A stretch of 64,000 nt of DNA from Xenopus tropicalis (GCF_000004195.4 NC_030677.2:115469036-115533035); one strand, 5' to 3'. Numbered from the stretch's first letter, positions 14,137 to 25,767 are shown. Numbers and translations are program-made. Notes: a model not told the origin generated them from the sequence alone.

Positions 14137-15010
14137 TGTATAACTTTATTTATAAAGCAGTACAATAATACACAGTGCTGTACCATCTTACAATGTACAA
14201 CAGTACACACAAGGAGGACACGTATTAAAATAAAAACAATGAAAAGGAATAAATACACAGATTAAGTACCATATGGTATGAGACACAGTAGGAAGGTAGA
14301 ACCTACAATCTACGCGGGTGGGTAACATACAGGTACAAATTTAAGGGTAAAAGTGCACAGGATTCGGGGGTTGAACCTTGGGTGCAGGACTAAACAAAAT
14401 TATTAAAGAATTCTCTACTGCTCCAGAAGGTAGAATCTGAGTTTTTTTTAAAAGAGATTGAGAGATTGTTCCTTATGGAGGGATTCAGGGATGGAATTCC
14501 ACAGGTAAGAAGCTGCAAAGTTTAGAAAGGTTTAAGAAAAAAGAAAACAGGGGGTGTGAATGGTGTAAAAAGATGGTGGCCTTGAGAGGAGCAGAGGAGA
14601 TGGACAGAGACATACAGTTACACAAGCAAAAAAATATAGTGAGGAGCAAAGGAGTGAACTACTTTTAAAGTTAGCAAAAGAATTTTGGGTGCTATCCTTT
14701 GCTTAACAGGCAGCCATGCTAAAGATTTTACTTGGGGCTGAACAGGTTCTCTCTTAGAAGAGAGCAGGACGATCCTAGCAGACGAGTTTTAAGATTGATT
14801 GCAAGGAAGAGAAGTGGTAACTGGGAGTTAAGTTAGTAGGAGAATAAAATAATCTAAACGGGATAGGATAGGGGCATGGATGTGTTTTAGCTGTTACTTG
14901 TGAACGAAAGGGACATATTATGGGAATATTGCGGAGAAAAAAAGCTGCAGGTTTGGGCAGTGGCATTATTATGCAGGTCAGATCTGTGGATCTGTAACAG
15001 TATAGAAGAA
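14137..15010 (-). mobile_element. Probable LINE 3'-region remnant, reverse orientation
   Basis: The left end, TTTATTTATAAAGCAGTACA and CACAGTGCTGTACCATCTTA, is the reverse complement of the tail style seen at 35.8 kb (GTACAGCGCTGCGG then TTTATAAA). The following block, with GGAATTCCACAGGTAAGAAG, GGCAGCCATGC and AATCTAAACGGGATAGGAT, resembles a middle-repetitive vertebrate family. The L2-like assignment rests on the tail only; the interior could be a separate unit. The 90-codon minus-strand frame at 14775-15047 has no domain. Confidence 0.4.
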
Positions 15011-15904
15011 AAAAAGATTTAAATGCAGTATAATAGGAGAATGGCATAGATATACAGTATCGTTATTTAAATAAAACTGCAGCAACTTTGATGAAGAGGT
15101 AGTAAAATAACGACTACTTTCACTTAGCTAAACATGCATTTTTTATCTTTGCATATGAAAAATTGAAATTTCACTAGTTCTAAGCTGGCAAAGTCAAAGT
15201 TCCTTATAAATAGGACAAAATGAGAAAGAACTGTTGAAGTCATACTGGAGAAAAAACATTTCTCGACTGAGTTTGTAACCATGTAAAGTTGGTTACTTTT
15301 TCAAATTTCGGGCTTGTTTCCAAATTTGACATTTTATACAATGGACCCATTATCTTCACACAAGTAAGGGGAAGCAAAAAACATGTATGCAACAGTGAAC
15401 ACCTTAAAAGCAGTATGTCTACCCTTCTTATGTTTCATTTCAATGTAATAGTGAGATCAGCAAGCCAAAACTAAGCAGTAAACTCTCTACTTAGTAACAG
15501 CAAGATGGTTAAAACAACTGTTGAGAAATCTTATTGAAGACTCCTGGCTTTGTTTTTATGGTTGGACTGCTTACTTTTATTCCTGCCACCTTCATCAATC
15601 TTCAGTAACTCTACCTCAGGATAAGACATACTGCTCCAACCAGCTGCCATTTTGCTGATGCAAATGAATTAGGGGTACAAGTGTTCAAGTTTTTCTGTGA
15701 TATATATAAAAAAGTGAAAATTACGCTACCTAAAACCTAAAAAGTTTAAAATTGTGTTTTGGTTTTTGTTCTTCAATTTTACTCCATTGGCAATTTAACT
15801 TGCTTGCAACTGGAAAATATAATCAGTGGCTTTTACTTTTTGTGATTTACCTATTCATGACTTTTTATAAATATGCAAAAAATTTGGTTTAGTTAGGCAA
15901 AAAA
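15011..15904. other. Unassigned AT-rich DNA
   Basis: Nothing recognisable: no domain in any frame and no terminal repeats seen. Confidence 0.4.
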
Positions 15905-15976
15905 AAATAAATAAAAAAAAATATATATATACATACACACACACACACATATATACAGTTTATATATATAAATAAA
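15905..15976. repeat. Compound A-rich, (TA)n, (CA)n microsatellite
   Basis: An A-rich run, short TA runs, and ACACACACACAC followed by TATATA are directly visible. Confidence 0.85.
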
Positions 15977-16052
15977 ACACCAGTGCTCTGCAAAGACCAT
16001 TATTTAGTGCAGGTTATTTATATTTAGTGTTTTTATATGTGTATATATACAC

Positions 16053-16053
<1 letters not shown>

Positions 16054-16092
<39 letters not shown>
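16054..16092. repeat. (TA)n microsatellite, left flank of the PLE mini-element
   Basis: A 39-base perfect TA run ending immediately at the start of the 105-bp element. A second TA run resumes at 16198 on the other side, as if the element had inserted into one tract. The IYIYIY peptides predicted here are repeat artefacts. Confidence 0.92.
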
Positions 16093-16096
<4 letters not shown>

Positions 16097-16197
16097 AGAC
16101 AATGAGCCGCACACGCAGGGACTTTGTTAGAAAACAAAAATTTAATGAAAACGATCCAACGTTTCGAGCACCAACTGTGCTCTTCCTCAGGGACAAA
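16093..16197 (-). mobile_element. Solo 105-bp Penelope-type mini-element with hammerhead motif
   Basis: A non-TA insert sits between two (TA)n tracts. Read on the minus strand it runs from a hammerhead-like motif (16154-16194) to CCTGCGTGTGCGGCTC near its 3' end. The same organisation occurs at the 3' end of the large PLE at 60205-60330 (hammerhead motif, A/T-rich linker with ACAAAA, then CCTGAGTGTGCGGC next to (TA)n). It therefore looks like a PLE-derived, non-coding, non-autonomous unit. It has no coding capacity. What it could be instead: a severely 5'-truncated ordinary PLE insertion. Confidence 0.72.
16154..16194 (-). ncRNA. Hammerhead ribozyme-like motif, intact core
   Basis: On the minus strand: GUCC, CUGAGGA core (complement of 16184-16190), A, helix II GAGCAC / GUGCUC (16177-16182 with 16166-16171) closed by AGUUG, then GAAAC (16161-16165), GUU (16158-16160) and GGAU. 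GUCC can pair with GGAU as helix I. The core fits the CUGANGA...GAAA consensus. Helix III is reduced to A-U and C-G with no loop, the minimal form reported for PLE hammerheads, which are thought to act as dimers. Cleavage would follow GUU. Activity is inferred, not shown. Confidence 0.68.
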
Positions 16198-16224
16198 ATA
16201 TATATATATATATATACACACACA
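16198..16224. repeat. (TA)n(CA)n microsatellite, right flank of the PLE mini-element
   Basis: The TA run resumes immediately after the hammerhead-bearing insert and grades into ACACACACA. Confidence 0.88.
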
Positions 16225-18451
16225 TATGCCAAAATCTAGTCTTAAACTAAGCTGTTATGTGTTTAGCAGTAGGAAAAAATAACCCATACTATTAGTCTGT
16301 CACTTGGCTTCTTTACTTTTCCCAAAACATGAGAATGAGTTTTATAGGATTCTTTCTTAGTGAAATAATAAAGGTTTGGAATAAAAAGTACAGATCATTC
16401 TGAGTTCATCTGGATTAATGCCTGGCTAAAGAGAGCAAACGTGTAGCTGGGTGTGGAATGAGGGGAAAAAAGCAAACATAAAAACATGAATTTCAAGTTT
16501 CAGTAAGTTATTGTTTTTTTAAACAACTTGCTAATAATCAATTAAACCATAATCCGTGATGCCAAACAGGAGCAATCTTATATGTTTTAACAATCAAACA
16601 AGATTCAATTCCATCATTGTTAATTTGATTTTGAAATGATGCAGGTTAAAATCATTATTAAAGGGCCACAGTATTCAACATTGCCATTGACCAAAGCCTT
16701 CCTTAGCTTTTCCTTAGAAAATAGATTAGTATGTGGTGCAATTGTTCCTGTGGTTAGGACTGATGGCCACTTTCATGAATTCAGACCCAAACAGCAGGCC
16801 TGAACCAGGTAATACAGATGTATTAGTTGGTTACATAAAACTGATTACACTTACATATTTATAGAATTCTCATCTCCTTATAAAATGCCAACATCAGGCA
16901 CCATCTAGTGCCCAATGGGTTGTGTGTATGATGAAACCGACAATGTCATAATAACATACTGTATCACTTATCTACATGCCCTCAGGTGCCTGACATTTTG
17001 CAAGTTTCCAGGCCAAGGCATGCTGAGAATTGAAGTTGCAACTGCATAAAATATTCAACCAATTTAACACATTATAGAGATGTTCTGATTTCTGTGGAAT
17101 TTTCTAATTCCCATATCCCTTAGTTTTGTTCTGGGATAGGAAATAGGCAGAAGTAAGAAAAAAATGAACAAAAAAACATGTTTTAAATCATACTAAAATT
17201 ACTATAACAAAATATTATGTGACTTCAATTTTCTTCAATCCATGGAGCCACAGGAAGTCCTTGGTAGACAGTTTGACTGGTAATTTTTTATATTCCTTTT
17301 TATTATAGCCTCTAGGAACTCATCAAATTAATAACAGCATTATTAGAGCCAATGTTATTGGGTTCATGGGATCACTCCAAAACCACTGACTGGAGCTGCT
17401 GAGGGCTACAGAGGCAAAACCAAAAACAAACCTAATTGGGTTATGTAACTAAGTTTCCTCTCTTGACCATAGGTAAGTAAGACCAATTTTTAGTGTTGTG
17501 AAAAAAGTCAGCTTTCAATAAAAATGTTCTCATGACAAAACTATAAGACTAATTTACAATGCCCCACGCAGCAAAAAAAGGTTGAAATCTGCCTTTTTTC
17601 ATACATTGCCCACTGCACTGGGCATTGTGTAATGTATCAAATACAGGCTGTGTTAGGCCACTCTCGCTTCAAAATGTGTGGGTGGAGGCACATAGGCATC
17701 CTCTCTACCTTGTGCGTCATTCTGAGGCACAATGTAGGAGTTGCAGGACACACAGCCTCCATCAGGGCCCTTATGCCTCTCTTAGGGCTGTAAGGAGAGA
17801 GCTAGGTGCGATTTCTGAAATGTTTTTGTAAGCACCAATTTTAATCTCGTTTTTAGTGAAGAGTGCAGTGAGCAGGGGGTGCAAGTGCCTTCCAGAATGA
17901 GCATTTAGGGGCACACTCTTCTATCCCTTAGTGCTCTTGCACTCCTGCCTCCAGGGGTCAAGAATGATCCCTTATGTGTGAAGGATTTAAAAAAGTGTGT
18001 TGTGAGTATTTTAATATGTTTAATAGCTTTAAATCTTCATATGCAGCTGGCAACATGCAGTTCTGTAATTACAAACTAGCACCTTTTATTAAAAAATAAG
18101 CTTTTCATGCTTCAACCTGGGTTTTGAATGCAGACATCAATTACCCATAACTTAACACAAGTAAATGTACAGTAAACTGGAACTGAGCATTTTTACAAAG
18201 ACAAAAAAATCTTAAATGTTCTCTTGCTGCATGTTTCATGATGAACAAAAATCTGCATTCCTATGGTTTATGTTCTTTCCTCAGACACATAAAGACTTAT
18301 GTATATCTACAAGTACAGTTGTGGTCCCCACAATTTCCCTACCGGCAGTAACACCGCTTTCATTAAAAGTAAATAATATGCTTTAAAATGCACTCCTTGC
18401 AGTCCCGTAAAGTTGCGCTCGGTGCCTCTCAACCCTTCCTGCCTGCCATTC
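16225..18451. other. Unassigned DNA with probable old repeat at 17560-17970
   Basis: No gene was recognised. The 17560-17970 part, with GCACAATGTAGGAGTTGCAG and GAGTGCAGTGAGCAGGGGGT, has the composition and words of the repeat family at 18.5 and 21.9 kb, but no clear ends were found. Confidence 0.35.
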
Positions 18452-18775
18452 CTAATCATGTGCTACTGCCACCTCCTGACCAAGCAGAAGCTCCAAGGTT
18501 CCCTTTGCTCCCATCGTCAATAGGTGCAGTACACTGATGCCTAAAACATTGGCCATAGATGTGACATGCAGGATAAACACTGGAATGATGCATCTCTTCC
18601 ACTTTAGTAAGTAGGATTTGTGACAAAACGCAAACACAGTGGTAATTTTGCCAAATCAAAAGCAATTGCAGTAGGACCGCAATTACGCTGGAATTCTGGG
18701 AAAAATGCTGCATTGTAAGGGAAAAAACTTAGTGATTGCCCTTGAAATTGCACTTTTCTTACTGCACTTTCAGAA
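18452..18775 (-). repeat. Diverged interspersed repeat, copy 1 (inverted relative to 21.9 kb)
   Basis: The reverse complement of 18640-18770 reads AAAGTGCAATTTCAAG, ACAATGCAGCATTTTTCCCA, GAATTCCAGCG, GGTCCTACTG, then CACTGTGTTTGCG. The plus strand at 21913-22060 reads AAAGTGCAATTTCAAG, CACAATGCTGCATTTTTCCC, GAATACAAGCG, AGTCCTACTG, then ACTGTGTGTGC. Parallel translations (MQHFSQNSSV here, MLHFSQNTSV there) reflect this homology, not a gene. The family is unidentified, and the left edge is uncertain. Confidence 0.6.
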
Positions 18776-19970
18776 ATACATATGCCCTTGAGATTCTTGG
18801 TAGAGGTGATTGTCCAAATATACTTTCAATAAATTACTTGTTTGCACTACAGGTAATGTTTTTATCACTTATTATTTATTTGACACTTTTCTAGAGCTCA
18901 CTCACATACTCAAAAGCAATATACATCCGATGCACTTTGGTGCAAGGTGCAGAACTCTAAACAGCCATGCCACATCTCCTCCCAAGTACTGTCCCTTCTG
19001 TGTGCCTCACTGGCAGGTGTAAGCAGCAGTTCTCACGCAGACTTGCACTTGCTTCTGGTAGCACAAAGTGACAACTCTCACTCTCCCTGGGGGGGTTGCA
19101 TTTCACACTTTGCACTTTTACCTTCAATATATTGCCACATAGCTATTTAACAAAATGAAAAATGTTAGATGATAAAGAAAACAGAAGCCTTTAGGCTTCT
19201 CTTTCGAGAACAAATGCACGAGAGAGAGATATAATGGAGTCTGGCTCGGTTCATATTGTACTGCGTGACTCACTCCAATAAAGACAGTAGACTTTGCTGT
19301 CTTATGCAAAACGTTTCTCTAAATATTTACAAGGTGAGGTGGCGACCCTAATAAATGAGCTGAGCATAACAGTTATGAAGACAGCTGAGATCAGTGCACC
19401 GCCAGATGTTACCAAAGCAATACAGTGTCCAACAGCTGTACTGTAGAATGGATACACAGCCAACGGAACATTGTAATTAATTTGGTTTCTAGATCAGTAC
19501 AGTTTTTTGGTGCATTCACAGATCAAAAAGAAAAAGCAGATGCGTTATTATTTATTCTGCTGATATGATTTGGGTAGGGGACAGAATCCAAAAATACAGA
19601 CCTACAGCATAAGTGGGATAGGCAAGCTTTATTACTCCAGTTAGAAGCTTCAACTCCAGGCATCCTTAGATAAAAGCACATAGTCATAATGAGAGCTCAT
19701 TCCAGAGTAACACACTTTTCCTAGAAGATAAGAGTGCTTAAAAGAGCAGGTCAGGAATCTGACAGAAATGGGAAGCTGCATAATGCAATACAATATTGCT
19801 ATCCAACTTAAGTTCTGGTTGAGACATCCCTTTGAGGTATAAAACTATTCCAAAGTGACTGACCTTAAATGTCTGGATGGAACAAAAGCACCCTGTACTT
19901 ATCTATGACTTTTTCTTTTAGATCCAAATAGTTGGTGATTAATATTTGATATACAGATGCAGAGTTTATA
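18776..19970. other. Unassigned DNA
   Basis: Short frames only. The stretch near 18900-19110 (GGTGCAAGGTGCAGAACTCT, CACTGGCAGGTGTAAGCAGC) may continue the repeat of 18452-18775. No gene or RNA was recognised. Confidence 0.35.
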
Positions 19971-20560
19971 GTAGCTAGTAGAGATGTAGCGAACTGTTCG
20001 CCGTAGAACTAATTCGCAAGAAAATCGGGTGTTCGCAAGTTCGCGAACTTTTAACGATGTTCGCAATTTTGGGTTCGCCTTAGCTGGAGCCAAATTTTGA
20101 CCTCTCACCCCAGAGCCAGCAGATACATGGCAGCCAATCAGACAGCTCTCCCTCCTGGACCACCCCAGTTTAGGTAGCTTTGCTGACTAGTAATCTACTT
20201 TCTACTGCTCTGTATGTAGCTGCTGTGGGCAGCTGTCCTTCTGATCTCATCTGCTGTAACCCAATAGTCCTTGTAAGGACTGCTTTTATTTTCTGATTAA
20301 TGATTACAACAACGTATTTTTCAGAGAAATTTTTGCCCTTGATCCCCCTCCTGCATGCCACTGTCCAGGTCGTGGCACCCTTTAAACAACTTTAAAATCA
20401 GTTTTCTGGCCATAAATGGCTTTTCTAGGTTTCAAAGTTCGCCTTCTCATTGAAGTCTATGGGGTTCGCAAAGTTCGCAAAAGTTCGCACTTTTTGGCAG
20501 AAGTTCGCAAACGGGTTCGCGAACTTTTTTTGTGAGGTTCGCTACATCCCTAGTAGCTAG
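19971..20560. mobile_element. hAT-like MITE with perfect 8-bp target duplication
   Basis: The element (19979-20552, 574 bp) is bracketed by the identical octamer GTAGCTAG (19971-19978 and 20553-20560). The terminal inverted repeats are TAGAGATGTAGCGAAC and TAGGGATGTAGCGAAC, 15 of 16 matching. The ends are rich in GTTCGC/GCGAAC words, arranged in inverted orientation near each terminus. An 8-bp duplication with short TIRs and a TAG-type end points to the hAT superfamily. There is no transposase; the 63- to 69-codon frames inside are incidental. Confidence 0.85.
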
Positions 20561-21223
20561 GCCTGCCACTTAGTTGGTACTCAATGGCTATATTATTAAT
20601 GGGGAAAAAAAAAGGCGGAAACCCTGCTACCAACATGCACATAGCTGTCCAGTAGGTGCAGGGCCTGTTGGGGTTCCCAAAACAAACCCCGGAGTCCTTC
20701 TTAATTATTTTCTGTTTCTTTTCAGCAAATTAAATTTTGCAGGGGATGCATACATGCTGTAAAACTGACTCTGGGGTCACATTGGCCTTTAAATAAGTCT
20801 TTTAAAGCCTAATTAAAGACACTGATTCTCCAGAGAGACTCATCCCTAACAGTGCAAAGCCAGATATCTTCTTGTATCTAACATAATTGTAGGCCTGTTC
20901 AGTTTAAGCTTTCCAAAATTATACTATAATCACACTTTAAAAGGGGGGTGTAATGCTGTGTAGGTGTTGGAAACAAATTGGCTTTTATACCAATAGTCAA
21001 GTCATCAGGCACAGAAAAACCCTTTACTTGCCATAGAACAAGTGCCCCTGATAGTCACAATAACACAAAACCTACTAATAAAGAAGTATTTGTAGCCTAG
21101 GCAGCTCTGTCAGCAGCAATCACAGTGCAGGAAGCATCTAAAAGCCAACAGATGTCAAAACCATTGTAAATACAAAAAGACTGTACCTAGGATATAAGAA
21201 GAATCTCTGGATCCAGCATTGTC
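20561..21223. other. Unassigned DNA
   Basis: Nothing recognisable between the hAT-like MITE and the TAA MITE. Confidence 0.4.
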
Positions 21224-21748
21224 TAGGGGGCTGATTTACTTACCCAGGAACGGGTCGAAATGAGTCCGATTGCGTTTTTTTCGTAATGATCGGTATTTTG
21301 CGATTTTTTCGTATTTTTTGCGATTTTTTCGGATTCTTTACGATTTTTTCGTTACCAATACGATTTTTGCGTAAAAAACGCGAGTTTTTCGTAGCCATTA
21401 CGAAAGTTGCGTAAAATCTGGCGATTTTTCGTAGCGTTAAAACTTGCGCAAAAAGTTGCGCTTTTTTCGTAGCGTTAAAACTTACGCGAAACTTTGCACC
21501 TTTTAAGTTTTAACGCTACGAAAAATGCGCAACTTTTCGCGTAAGTTTTAACGCTACGAAAAATGCGCAACTTTTTACGCAACTTTCGTAATGGATACGA
21601 AAAACTCGCGTTTTTACGCAAAAATCGTATTGGTAACGAAAAATTCGTAAAGAATCCGAAAAAATCGCAAAACATACGAAAAAGTCGCAAAATGTTCGTT
21701 TTCAAGTCGGAACTTTTCCAATTCGTGGGTTAGTAAATCAGCCCCTAA
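21224..21748. mobile_element. CpG-rich TAA-flanked MITE, copy 2, foldback form
   Basis: Same family as 11559-11884: GGGGCTGATTTACTTACCC at 21227 and the complementary end at 21745, followed by TAA (21746-21748). The left target copy is TAG, one change. It is about 200 bp longer than copy 1 because the left half (TTACGATTTTTTCGTTACC, GCGTTAAAACTTACGCG) is repeated in inverse order in the right half. Almost the whole 519 bp can fold into one hairpin, with the turn near 21485-21505. The 76-codon frame is a by-product. Confidence 0.82.
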
Positions 21749-21909
21749 GTGTTCAGAAATATTTGGTTAATGTTTATAAGGTTCAGTGACAACTGCATAA
21801 ACCTAGAAACAGAAAGCCAGATGTAAACAGGGCAGGCAGGTTTCTGGTTTCATAAGACCATTAACAAAGGCATTAAACAAACTTTTTCTAGCTCTCAAGA
21901 TGCAGTGAG

Positions 21910-22330
21910 CAAAGTGCAATTTCAAGCACAGTTGCCATTCTTTTATTCCCACAATGCTGCATTTTTCCCAGAATACAAGCGTGGTGCTTAACATAGTCCT
22001 ACTGTGTCTGATGCAATTGTGTCTGATTCACCAAAATGGATGCAACTGTGTGTGCTTTTTTTGCAATTTAGGTGTAGTTATACTGAATATTTTAGAAGTC
22101 TGCCTGGCATTATTTCTGGTGTTTTGTATGCAAGTAAAGTCTCTGCATTATGCAAGTAAAGACGCAGGGTGTGACAGTAATCCTGGTCACGAGGTAGCTC
22201 CAGAGTTCTCCTGCATCAATAGAGGACTTTTGCGTGTGTTTTCTGTCCAAAGCAGATTTTCATGGGGTCTGGCACAACAGTACCCTTTCTCCCTCCCTCA
22301 TGGTGGCCCTGGGCACAACAGCACCTGATT
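21910..22330 (+). repeat. Diverged interspersed repeat, copy 2
   Basis: Homologous in opposite orientation to 18452-18775 (see that entry). The 124-codon frame at 21954-22328 is open through the repeat but has no domain and is matched by a decayed frame in the other copy, so it is not called as a gene. The right edge is uncertain. Confidence 0.55.
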
Positions 22331-23904
22331 CAGGATGGAAGGCAGAAAGGACTGGGCAGCACAGAGCTCAACTATATGGAAGTTTAAAGAGCACATTGTT
22401 ATGAAAGTATATACAGGCACAATTAACTGCCAGGGAAAGCACAAGTTGCCGCTGCAGCTACTTGTCAACTACCTGTCTGGTGTGCCATGAACCCACCCCC
22501 CAGGGGCAATGTCAGTGACACAAAAGTTGCCCAACTGCCCCCTTCTGCAACTGTAATAGCTCTGTCTTTTAGCTTGTGTCTGTTTTGGGCACCTGAGAAA
22601 AGGAATGACAGTGGGGATCCATCCTTACCTTCCTAGTTACTCCTTAAAGCTGTAGCACAGTGTCTATTGATATTTTTGTTACACTTTTGTAACCATGCTA
22701 TGAGCCAGGAGAGGTAAACAAATGATATTCCACAGAGGAGAGCTGGCCAACTGAGCAGGAGGTTTAGAGTTTAAACCCCTGCCTCCTTTTCTTCCTCCTC
22801 TGCCTCAAATGAGGGAAAGCCCACTGCCAAATGTGGCTAAATTATGCCAATTTTGTGACCAGGTTGCCAACTTCCTACAGTTCCACTTTGGGAGCATTTC
22901 AGATATGGGATATAAAATAAAGGGACACATGCCTGTAAAATGAACTTCAGGATTTATATTAAGTTGTCTAATGCTCTTGGAAAGCACCGGATTTAAATGC
23001 ATATTTTTCCAGTGTGTTTTCTTTGGAACCCTTTTCAGAGAAATATTCCATCTTTTCTGTGTTACGTATAATCAGGCAAATGAAAGGGTTACAATTTCCT
23101 CTCATTATTACCTTTTTTTTTTTACTTTTTCCAGGCATGTGGAATAAACACCAAGAGCAGCAGTGATACAGTTTCTTGAGAGAGTCAGTGATTTGCAAAA
23201 GGAAATTTAATTCCAGTACTTAATCATTGGGAATAGGGTGGTTTAACAAGATTCTTGCAGTTCTGTGAAGCCGAAGCAACACAATGAAACCATTGCTTGG
23301 AATCAAGTAGACACCTTAAACGGCTATAAAGTAGGGAAAAGCAGATCCAAAGTTCAAATCATGTGTAATTCCATCTGCTCACAAACCTTGGAACAGGAAG
23401 CATTTGACAGGTCACTTGGGGCCTGCATCTGGAAACAACATGCTACAAAGGCTTTCTGCAGCAGCTTTCAAAAAGAAGGGAAAAAAGGGAAATTTCATAT
23501 GGCATCCGTGGATTTAGAATCGAAAACTGCGTGGGATTATGCGTTATACTTTTCAACTCATTTAGTTTTTTTTTCATTCTTCTCTTTTACACAGAGGAAA
23601 ATATAACAAATAATGGGGGAGTTCACCAAGGTTAAAAGACTTTGGTTTAATGCAGCGTATCTGTTTTTGTATGTATAAGGGCTCGGGGTGTAAGACTTCA
23701 CAGGCACACAGAACGTTTGTCTGCAAAGATACCTTCTATGGATTCTGTTTTTTAAACATTTTTGTATAATAAATCCTAGGGCTACAGAAAAGTACTGTGT
23801 AAGACAAAGATAGTTAAAGACATGTTATTTCAGATTAAAGTAAGCATTTTTCAGTTTTTGCTATTCTGGTCCTGTAGATGAAAGTTGGGGCTGAACCTGT
23901 TTGA
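22331..23904. other. Unassigned DNA
   Basis: Frames up to 113 codons (23265-23606) have no recognisable domain. No exon, RNA or repeat end could be supported. Confidence 0.35.
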
Positions 23905-24749
23905 TTAAAGGGATTCTGTCATGATTTTCCTGGTGTACTTTTTACTTTTAAATTACACTGTTTACATAGCAAATAACTTATTCTTGAGCAAATGTATTTT
24001 TTTACCTGTAATATTGGTATATAGGTGCCAGCATTACTAAAGCAGTTGCTTTCAGACAAGCTGTTGTGTCTCCTACTCAGTGTACTGTTAGCAGTACCCA
24101 AGTCACATAACAGCAAAACTGTTTCTTGTGCTATTCTCATGTGAGCACATTTAGCAATGCTAACTATTTCTGAAATCATTCTGAACTCCACAATGCTGAA
24201 ATCCTCTCCAGTCTTCAGGAAACCTGCTTTTTGAAGGGAAAGGGGGGTATGGGTGTCAGAAATCATTGCCTTATTGTATTTAATGTATTTGGGGCTAAAG
24301 TTCCCACTGTTTCTCACTGTATTTATGATTTTTGGGTGCCACTATTCTTTTGTCTCTTGTTGTATTTAATGTATTTTGGGGGCCATTTCTTCTGTCCCTC
24401 ACTTTATACTTTACTGTACAAGCTTACTGTGAGGCTAATGGCACATAAGGCAGTTTTTCCACAGTGTTTTTTAACTGACAGAGAAATGCCAAAAGCCCCC
24501 CTAAATTATAGGGATGCAGTTATGCCTGTTTCCCCAATAAAGTTCAGGTACCACCTGTGCTATTAACCCATGAAGGCATTATTGATGCAGGTAGCTGAAT
24601 CCTTCAGCAGAAGTGTCAGGTCAGGGATCTGCTATCTTGCTACCTTCCCATTGTTCTGCTGATCAGCTGCTGGGGGGGGGGGTGCTGATAACACTTCCAC
24701 TTGCAGCTCAGCAGTAAAGTGTCACAAGTCACATTATTGCAGAGCAAAT
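23905..24749 (+). mobile_element. Possible old T2-like MITE (TTAAAGGGATTCTGTCATG start)
   Basis: TTAA at 23905-23908 is followed by AGGGATTCTGTCATG, resembling a TTAAAGGGATACTGTCATG terminus common in frog MITEs. Downstream words such as CCCAAGTCACATAACAGCAA and TTCCCATTGTTCTGCTGATC also fit. No matching 3' terminus is visible, and another MITE fragment starts at about 24750. A run of 11 G lies near 24671. The 132- and 111-codon frames here overlap on opposite strands and carry no domain. Confidence 0.42.
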
Positions 24750-24858
24750 GGAAATGTGAATTTTAAATTGTTTGATTAAATTGGAGTCTATGGTACATGA
24801 CCTTCCTGTAATTCAGAGATGGAAAATGGGTCTCTGAACAGCAGATACCATACCTGTA
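24750..24858 (+). mobile_element. ACAGGTATG/CATACCTGT MITE, 3' fragment
   Basis: GATTAAATTGGAGTCTATGG, CATGACCTTCCTGTAATTC and the end ACCATACCTGTA match the 3' third of the copy at 36897-37226. It is 5'-truncated. Confidence 0.68.
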
Positions 24859-25767
24859 TTGTATTATTAATTATATTATTATTACTCTTAGGAGCATACC
24901 TGTTCTAAAACCCAAACACAGCTATACTGTTTAACTGAACTCAATACTTGAGTATACAGAAAGAAATTCATGTCTGCCTGATAATTTGGTGCTACTTATA
25001 CACAGTAGCTTTGTAGGAAAAGACATGGACTCTATTCCATTAAAGTGCAAAATATTCTTTCATAATACTTTATTGTGCTCTTAATGCACTCCATTGTGCA
25101 GCATCAATTGTTAAAATTCCTTGCTTCACTAGTGTAGTAAGAAATTGACATCAAACCTTGACCAAACATTGACCTATTTTATAACAGAAAAAGGGCACCT
25201 TATAAATGGTTTTTCCTAGTTAACCAGCAATTTATGCCATAAAGGTGCACAAGTGGGATGAAAAAAGAGCACATCACAAAGCAGATCTTTGCAAAGAATG
25301 TCACAGTGGCGCATGAGCAAGGCTCCTTGAAATGCTCTGCAAGATCACAGCAGTTTGTTCTCTTGCATAATGAAGGGTTCAGTTGCACTTTAATGAGAGC
25401 AGGGAGATATGAAGAGTTAGTAGTCTGACACAGGGAAGTGTGAACTAGGGCAGCGGCAAGACACATGGCAATAGTTTATTATAACTGAAGGAATGAACAT
25501 ATGTTTGAAGATATAATTCACATTGAACAGCTGTTTTATTGGGAGTAATGAGGGACTAGAGAATTGTTACAGTGATGAAAAGCTGAGACTAGAATTATTC
25601 TTAACTGAGAACAGTATCTTCATACCCGCTGTGCTTGGAATGTGTTTAAATTACCTCACAGAAACTGGGAGCCAATCACACTCCTCTGCCTTCTAAAGAT
25701 ACCATTCAGAGGATGAAAATAATATAGTGCAGTAAATGTGATATTGAAATTGGCACAAAATGCCAAA
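24859..25767. other. Unassigned DNA
   Basis: Short frames without domains. No repeat family was recognised. Confidence 0.35.

Noticed and set aside
16014..16239. IYIYIY-rich small proteins on both strands
   Set aside because: Pure translation of the (TA)n tract and the ribozyme mini-element; no coding signal.
22805..24566. Several 65- to 132-codon frames as small exons
   Set aside because: Opposite-strand overlaps, no domain, and partial coverage by T2-like sequence; nothing supports splicing or conservation.
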